The notes beneath the pieces were generated by a model. The model did no database searches. It saw only the letters and a program-made list of their open reading frames with translations, and was not told where the DNA came from. Shown one piece after another: positions 6,592 through 10,585 of a stretch of 10,585 nt of DNA. The stretch lies in assembly GCA_021732805.1 (NCBI GenBank), contig JAKFUJ010000134.1, positions 1 to 10,585 of the forward strand, written 5' to 3'. The stretch comes from Betaproteobacteria bacterium. GTDB taxonomy: Bacteria; Pseudomonadota; Gammaproteobacteria; Burkholderiales; SG8-41. Position 1 is the stretch's first letter. The number at the start of each line of letters is the position of its first letter. Position numbers and translations under genes: made by a program.

Positions 6592-6653
6592 GAGGTCCGG
6601 TTGTAAGTGCCTGAAACTGCGGATGTTCGGCGAATTGTCTGCGATTGCCGATG

Positions 6654-6659
6654 ATTATC
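6654..6659 (-). promoter_or_regulatory. Possible -10 box for the maf/methylase unit
   Basis: Minus-strand GATAAT matches TATAAT at 5 of 6 positions and would start transcription about 55 nt before the maf ATG. No good -35 hexamer is found 16-18 bp upstream, so this is weak. Confidence 0.25.
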
Positions 6660-6700
6660 GCTAAGTGCTTGGCTTAACAGGGAATTTGGCATGGAGCTTT

Positions 6701-6729
6701 TTGACAGCAGAGTCCGAAAATACTATCAT
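6701..6729 (+). promoter_or_regulatory. Near-consensus sigma70 promoter of the yceD-rpmF-plsX-fab operon
   Basis: A perfect TTGACA (6701-6706) is followed after 17 bp by TATCAT (6724-6729, 5 of 6 to TATAAT). The predicted transcription start is about 6735-6737, only 2-4 nt before the yceD ATG at 6739, so the mRNA would be leaderless or nearly so. This is the best promoter in the window and fits strong, growth-linked expression of ribosomal and fatty acid synthesis genes. Confidence 0.65.
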
Positions 6730-6738
6730 GCGCGCCTT

Positions 6739-7254
6739 ATGTCCGGACCTGCCGCAGTTCATCGCATCGAGGATCCGTTCGCATTTGCCCGCGCCGGCGG
6801 TTTGCAGAGCGGTCAGGTGGTCATGGCTGACATGCCGCGCCTGCAGGATCGACTCGCAGGCAATGCCGGCAAAGTTGATTATGTGGTGCGTGGCGGGCTG
6901 GATCAGCTGCAGCGACCGCAGCTGTTACTGGAAATTGCAGGTACAGCCGCGTTGCGATGTGACCGGTGTCTGGCGCCGCTGGATTTTGCCTTGCGTTTGC
7001 GATCCCGGGTGTTGTTGATGACGCCCGGAACCATCCCTCCGGATGATGATGACCCGGAGACTCCGGAATGGATAGAGACTGAGGCCGGACCGGGACTGGA
7101 TTTGCAGGAGCTGGTTGAAGACGAAATAGTGCTGGGCATGCCGCTGTCAGTACGGCATGACCGGGGGAATTGTGTCAGTGACGACGAAGCGGGAAAGGAA
7201 AATGGTCGTGAATCCCCCTTTTCCAAACTGGCGACGTTGCTGAAGCAGAGATAA
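6739..7254 (+). CDS. yceD: YceD (DUF177), 23S rRNA accumulation / L32-associated protein
   Basis: YceD belongs to the DUF177 family, encoded directly before rpmF in most bacteria and in plants required for 23S rRNA accumulation. The biochemical role is not settled. From ATG 6739 the product has 171 residues, close to E. coli YceD (173). Recognisable parts are IEDPFAFARAGG near the N-terminus, the CxxC pair C74-x-x-C77 in LRCDRC, the acidic segment LQELVEDEIVLGMPL, a further Cys in RGNC, and SPFSKLATLLK at the end, equivalent to NPFAVLASLK in E. coli. An in-frame ATG at 6691 with AGGGA 7 nt upstream would add 16 residues. I prefer 6739 because of family length and because the strong promoter lies between the two ATGs, but the start stays uncertain: 6739 has no ribosome binding site of its own. 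Confidence 0.88.
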   Translation: MSGPAAVHRIEDPFAFARAGGLQSGQVVMADMPRLQDRLAGNAGKVDYVVRGGLDQLQRPQLLLEIAGTAALRCDRCLAPLDFALRLRSRVLLMTPGTIPPDDDDPETPEWIETEAGPGLDLQELVEDEIVLGMPLSVRHDRGNCVSDDEAGKENGRESPFSKLATLLKQR

Positions 7255-7342
7255 TGGTCAGGCAGCAATGGCAGGAAATAGAGTTGCAGAGTTGTGAATA
7301 GCGGCAATCCCAAACGAATACAGTATTTTTCAGGAGATCATC

Positions 7343-7522
7343 ATGGCAGTCCAACAAAACAAGAAGTCCCCGTCCAAGCGCGGAATGCACCGTTCACACG
7401 ACGGGCTCAGCAAACCCGCACTGGCGGTCGAACCGACCTCGGGTGAGGCGCATCTGCGCCATCACATCAGCCCGAATGGCTACTACCGCGGCAAAAAAAT
7501 AATCAAAGCCAAAGGCGAGTAA
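7343..7522 (+). CDS. rpmF: 50S ribosomal protein L32
   Basis: L32 is a small basic protein of the large ribosomal subunit, near the peptidyl transferase and exit tunnel region. The 59-residue product starts MAVQQNKKSPSKRGMHRSHD, with the family core and the HHISPNGYYRGKKII segment. It lacks the paired Cys zinc motif found in many L32 proteins of other phyla, as expected for the Proteobacteria form. An AGGAG ribosome binding site (7332-7336) lies 6 nt before ATG. The 88 bp between yceD and rpmF show no clear promoter or terminator. The gene is too short to be captured by long-ORF searches but is certain by sequence. Confidence 0.98.
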   Translation: MAVQQNKKSPSKRGMHRSHDGLSKPALAVEPTSGEAHLRHHISPNGYYRGKKIIKAKGE

Positions 7523-7532
7523 TCTGCCTTTG
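7510..7532 (+). other. Hairpin across the rpmF stop codon
   Basis: CAAAGGC (7510-7516) and GCCTTTG (7526-7532) are perfect complements over 7 bp, with a 9-nt loop that contains the TAA stop of rpmF. The next bases are CGGGACTACC, not a T-run, so it is not a canonical terminator. It could tune 3' stability of rpmF or partly separate it from plsX. Confidence 0.35.
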
Positions 7533-7605
7533 CGGGACTACCGGCTCCGGCAAGCCCGGCTCTGACAAGCAATAACAAGCGGAGCCTGAAGAGGAGAATC
7601 CCCTG

Positions 7606-8622
7606 ATGGATGTGACCGTTGCCATCGATTGCATGGGCGGCGACCACGGCGTGCGCGTGACCGTGCCCGCCGCGGTCGAGTGGTCGCGTCGCGATCCGCA
7701 CTGCAACTTTGTGCTGGTCGGTCTGCAGGATCAGATACAGGCTGAATTGCAGCGTGCCGGTATCACCGCCGCTGACCAGCTGCGGGTGCATCACGCAACT
7801 GAAGTGGTGACCATGGATGAGCCGCCGGCCAATGCGCTGCGCGGCAAAAAAGATTCCTCGATGCGCGTCGCCATCGACCTGGTCAAGAGCGGTGAAGCGC
7901 AGGCCTGTGTCAGCGCCGGCAATACCGGCGCGCTGATGGCGATTTCCCGGTTTGTGCTCAAAACCCTGCCCGGCATCGACCGTCCGGCCATTGCCACCAT
8001 GCTGCCCACATTGAAAGGGCATACCCATATTCTTGATCTCGGCGCCAACGTGGATTGTACCGCCGGGCATCTGCTGCAGTTCGCCATCATGGGCGCCGAG
8101 CTGGTGGCTTCGGTCGAGCATAAATCACGACCGACCGTAGGCCTGCTGAACATCGGCGAGGAAGACATCAAGGGCAACGAAGTGGTCAAGGAGGCGGCAG
8201 CGCTGTTGCGCGCCAGCGATCTCAATTTTTACGGTAACGTCGAAGATATTTATCAAGGCGCAACGGATATCGTGGTTTGCGACGGTTTTGTCGGCAACGT
8301 TGCGCTGAAAACCACCGAAGGTCTGGCGCAGATGCTGGGTACTTACCTCCGAGAAGAATTCAGCCGCAACATTTTCACCAAGCTGCTGGGCCTGGCAGCG
8401 ATGCCGGTACTCAAGGCGTTCAAGAAACGCGTCGATCATCGCCGTTACAATGGCGCCAGCCTGCTCGGCCTGCGCGGCATCGTCATCAAGAGTCACGGTT
8501 CAGCCGATGCATTTGCGTTTGGTTTTGCCATCGAACACGCAATCAGCGAGGTCCGCACCGGCGTGCTGGCGCACATCAGTGAGCGCATGGCGGCGCTGGA
8601 GCAGAAAGCGCAACCGGCATGA
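7606..8622 (+). CDS. plsX: Phosphate acyltransferase PlsX
   Basis: PlsX makes acyl-phosphate from acyl-ACP, feeding PlsY in phosphatidic acid synthesis; it works as a peripheral protein at the membrane. The 338-residue product shows the family motifs VAIDCMGGDHG (5-15), CVSAGNTGALMA, IATMLPTLKG, NIGEEDIKGN and VCDGFVGNVALKTTEG, and GASLLGLRGIVIKSHG near the C-terminus. Length is slightly under E. coli PlsX (356 residues) with no missing motif. A strong GAGGAG ribosome binding site (7591-7596) lies 9 nt before ATG. The gene follows rpmF by 83 bp and its TGA overlaps the fabH start as ATGA, so PlsX and FabH are probably translationally coupled. Confidence 0.97.
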   Translation: MDVTVAIDCMGGDHGVRVTVPAAVEWSRRDPHCNFVLVGLQDQIQAELQRAGITAADQLRVHHATEVVTMDEPPANALRGKKDSSMRVAIDLVKSGEAQACVSAGNTGALMAISRFVLKTLPGIDRPAIATMLPTLKGHTHILDLGANVDCTAGHLLQFAIMGAELVASVEHKSRPTVGLLNIGEEDIKGNEVVKEAAALLRASDLNFYGNVEDIYQGATDIVVCDGFVGNVALKTTEGLAQMLGTYLREEFSRNIFTKLLGLAAMPVLKAFKKRVDHRRYNGASLLGLRGIVIKSHGSADAFAFGFAIEHAISEVRTGVLAHISERMAALEQKAQPA

Positions 8623-9605
8623 CGGTTATCCATACCCGCATCATCGGCACCGGCAGTTATCTACCGGAGAAAATCCTCAGCAACGCCGATCTCGCGTCAG
8701 TCGTTGAAACTTCGGATGAGTGGATACAGCAGCGCACCGGCATCCGCCAGCGCCATATTGCCGCCGACAGCGAAATGACCAGCGACCTGGCACTGAAAGC
8801 ATCACAACGCGCGCTGGACATGGCCGGCATTGCCCCGGACAAACTCGATCTGATCATCGTTGCGACGACCACGCCGGATATGGTGTTTCCAAGTACGGCC
8901 TGCCTGCTGCAGGCCAAGCTCGGCGCCAAAGGCATGCCGGCTTTTGACGTGCAGGCGGTGTGCAGCGGTTTCGTTTATGCGCTGGCTACTGCGGACCAGT
9001 TCATGCGTTCAGGACAATACGAACATATTCTCGTCGTCGGCGCCGAAATCTATTCGCGCATACTCGACTGGCAGGATCGCGGCACCTGCGTGCTGTTCGG
9101 CGATGGCGCCGGCGCCGTGGTGTTGAAGCGCAGCGCCGAACCCGGCATCCTCGCCGCATGCCTGCATGCCGACGGCAGCCATGCCGGCATCCTGTCGGTG
9201 CCGGGCAGTGTCAGTGGTGGCAAGGTCAGTGGCCGGCCGTTGCTGCAGATGGACGGCACCGCAGTGTTCAAGTTTGCAGTCAAAGTGCTGGAAGAAGTCG
9301 CGGTGGAAACGTTAGCCATTGCAGGACTGCACAAGTCCGACATCAACTGGCTGATCCCGCATCAGGCCAATATCCGCATCATTCAGGCCACTGCAAAAAA
9401 ACTGGGCCTGCCGATGGAACGGGTGATTACGACGGTGGATCGCCATGCCAATACATCCGCTGCCTCGGTGCCGCTGGCGCTGGATGAGGCGGTACGTGAC
9501 GGACGCATACAGCCCGGACAGCATGTGATGCTTGAAGGTGTCGGCGGCGGATTCACCTGGGGCGCGGTGCTGATCAAATGGCAAGCAGGCAGTGAGGATT
9601 CTTAA
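8619..9605 (+). CDS. fabH: 3-oxoacyl-ACP synthase III (FabH)
   Basis: FabH condenses acetyl-CoA with malonyl-ACP, the first step of type II fatty acid synthesis, in the cytoplasm. The 328-residue thiolase-fold product has the full catalytic triad: C115 in DVQAVCSGF, H248 in IPHQANIRI and N278 in HANTSAASVPLAL, equivalent to E. coli C112, H244 and N274. SDEWIQQRTGIRQRHIA (about 32-48), CVLFGDGAGAVV and the C-terminal GVGGGFTWGA are typical. No truncation is seen. It starts inside the plsX stop (ATGA) and is followed after 3 nt by fabD. Confidence 0.98.
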   Translation: MTVIHTRIIGTGSYLPEKILSNADLASVVETSDEWIQQRTGIRQRHIAADSEMTSDLALKASQRALDMAGIAPDKLDLIIVATTTPDMVFPSTACLLQAKLGAKGMPAFDVQAVCSGFVYALATADQFMRSGQYEHILVVGAEIYSRILDWQDRGTCVLFGDGAGAVVLKRSAEPGILAACLHADGSHAGILSVPGSVSGGKVSGRPLLQMDGTAVFKFAVKVLEEVAVETLAIAGLHKSDINWLIPHQANIRIIQATAKKLGLPMERVITTVDRHANTSAASVPLALDEAVRDGRIQPGQHVMLEGVGGGFTWGAVLIKWQAGSEDS

Positions 9606-9608
9606 GAC

Positions 9609-10538
9609 ATGAAACTGGCAATGGTATTTCCCGGGCAGGGATCGCAAGCTGTCGGCATGATGCAAGGCTTTGCCGACAGCAAAATCGTACGTGACATATT
9701 TGCCGAGGCTTCCGCCGCGCTGGGGCAGGATTTGTGGCAACTGGTGGCGACGGGGCCCTCCGAGGAATTGAATGCCACGGTGAATACCCAGCCGGTGATG
9801 CTGACCGCCGCCTATGCCATGTATCGGGCGTGGCAGGAAGCCGGCGGACCGGCGCCGGCCGTCGTTGCCGGTCACAGCCTGGGCGAATACACGGCGCTGG
9901 TTGTCGCCGGTGTTCTGAACTTTGCCGATGCCGTGCCGCTGGTGCGTTTTCGTGCCCAGGCGATGCAGGAAGCCGTGCCACGCGGGACGGGTGCGATGGC
10001 AGCCATCCTCGGGCTCGGTGACGATGCAGTACGTGCTGCCTGTGCTGAAGCGGCACAGGGTGAAGTTGTCGAACCTGTCAATTTCAATGCGCCGAGCCAG
10101 GTGGTGATTGCCGGACACCAAGCCGCTGTTGAACGTGGTGCAGAAGCCGCGAAAGTGCGCGGCGCGAAACGTGCGGTGATGCTGCCGGTCAGCGCGCCGT
10201 TTCATTCATCACTGCTGAAGCCCGCTGCAGACCGGCTAAGGGAACGTGTACAGTCCGTTGCGTTCAATGCGCCGAAGATTGCAGTGGTCAATAATGTTGA
10301 CGTGGCAATCGTCGATGATCCGGCACAGATCAAGGATGCGCTGGCACGCCAGGCCTGCAATCCGGTACGCTGGGTGGAAACCGTGCGTGCATTTGCCGCG
10401 CAAGGCGTGACGCATGTCGTGGAATGCGGTCCGGGTAAAGTGCTGGCCGGTCTGACCAGGCGCATTGAAGGCAGCCTGCAGGGATATGCGGTTACCGATC
10501 CGGCATCACTGCAGCAAACCCTGGAGTCACTGCGATGA
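9609..10538 (+). CDS. fabD: Malonyl-CoA:ACP transacylase (FabD)
   Basis: FabD transfers malonyl from CoA to acyl carrier protein, supplying the extender unit for every elongation cycle. The 309-residue product starts MKLAMVFPGQGSQAVGM, containing the oxyanion-hole GQGSQ motif. The nucleophile is S90 in GHSLGEY, the substrate-binding arginine is R115 in VRFRAQAMQ, and the catalytic histidine is H199 in APFHSSLL. These match E. coli S92, R117 and H201. EPVNFNAPSQVVIAGH is also a family hallmark. A TGAGGA sequence about 11 nt before ATG may be the ribosome binding site. The TGA stop overlaps the fabG ATG by 4 nt. Confidence 0.98.
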   Translation: MKLAMVFPGQGSQAVGMMQGFADSKIVRDIFAEASAALGQDLWQLVATGPSEELNATVNTQPVMLTAAYAMYRAWQEAGGPAPAVVAGHSLGEYTALVVAGVLNFADAVPLVRFRAQAMQEAVPRGTGAMAAILGLGDDAVRAACAEAAQGEVVEPVNFNAPSQVVIAGHQAAVERGAEAAKVRGAKRAVMLPVSAPFHSSLLKPAADRLRERVQSVAFNAPKIAVVNNVDVAIVDDPAQIKDALARQACNPVRWVETVRAFAAQGVTHVVECGPGKVLAGLTRRIEGSLQGYAVTDPASLQQTLESLR

Positions 10539-10585
10539 ATGCATTAACAGGCCAGCTTGCGCTGGTCACCGGCGCATCACGCGGT
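10535..10585 (+). CDS. fabG: 3-oxoacyl-ACP reductase FabG, first 17 codons (cut by window end)
   Basis: The frame starting in the fabD stop (ATGA) encodes MNALTGQLALVTGASRG, the N-terminal strand and glycine-rich NADPH-binding loop of short-chain dehydrogenases. FabG reduces 3-oxoacyl-ACP with NADPH in fatty acid elongation. The conserved fabD-fabG order makes this assignment firm although only 17 codons are visible. The catalytic Ser-Tyr-Lys residues lie outside the window. Confidence 0.92.
   Translation, partial: MNALTGQLALVTGASRG

Noticed and set aside
9312..10205. A 297-codon minus-strand frame opposite fabH/fabD
   Set aside because: It is rich in Arg, His and Gly, typical of antisense frames in G+C-rich genes, and both plus-strand genes are certain.
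1..10585. A novel defence, mobile or biosynthetic system
   Set aside because: Every sizeable stretch is explained by conserved housekeeping genes in a known order; no integrase, transposase, toxin, CRISPR repeat or tRNA-linked boundary was found.

Overview
This window is a chromosomal housekeeping region, most likely from a betaproteobacterium of moderately high G+C. The evidence is the gene order (rne divergent from rluC, then a HAD phosphatase, sppA, an RsmI-like methylase, maf, yceD, rpmF, plsX, fabH, fabD, fabG) together with the protein family signatures. I see no mobile element, CRISPR array, tRNA or rRNA, and no undescribed multi-gene system. The interest lies in non-coding control sequences and one broken gene.

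Layout. Positions 1-2088, minus strand: the first 696 codons of rne (RNase E), whose 3' end runs off the left edge. Positions 2089-2601: a 513-bp divergent region between rne and rluC, holding a perfect 11-bp inverted repeat that ends on the rne ribosome binding site, a 9-mer in three copies, a 12-bp-periodic GCTAAC array and a hairpin before rluC. Positions 2602-5257, plus strand: rluC, a HAD-family hydrolase gene split by an in-frame TAA, and sppA behind its own promoter-like sequence. Positions 5264-6591, minus strand: maf (yceF type) followed by a short RsmI-like methylase, joined by an ATGA overlap and convergent with sppA. Positions 6592-6738: a divergent promoter region with a near-consensus sigma70 promoter whose predicted start lies only 2-4 nt before the yceD start codon. 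Positions 6739-10585, plus strand: yceD, rpmF, plsX, fabH, fabD and the first 17 codons of fabG, tightly packed with two ATGA overlaps.

How the genes work together. RNase E (mRNA decay and rRNA/tRNA processing), RluC (23S rRNA pseudouridines), L32 and YceD (linked to 23S rRNA and L32 in other bacteria) belong to RNA and ribosome metabolism. PlsX, FabH, FabD and FabG start and elongate fatty acids and feed phospholipid synthesis. The joint rpmF-plsX-fab transcription unit is the classic link between ribosome and membrane synthesis. SppA clears membrane-bound peptides, and Maf and the HAD protein act on small phosphorylated metabolites.
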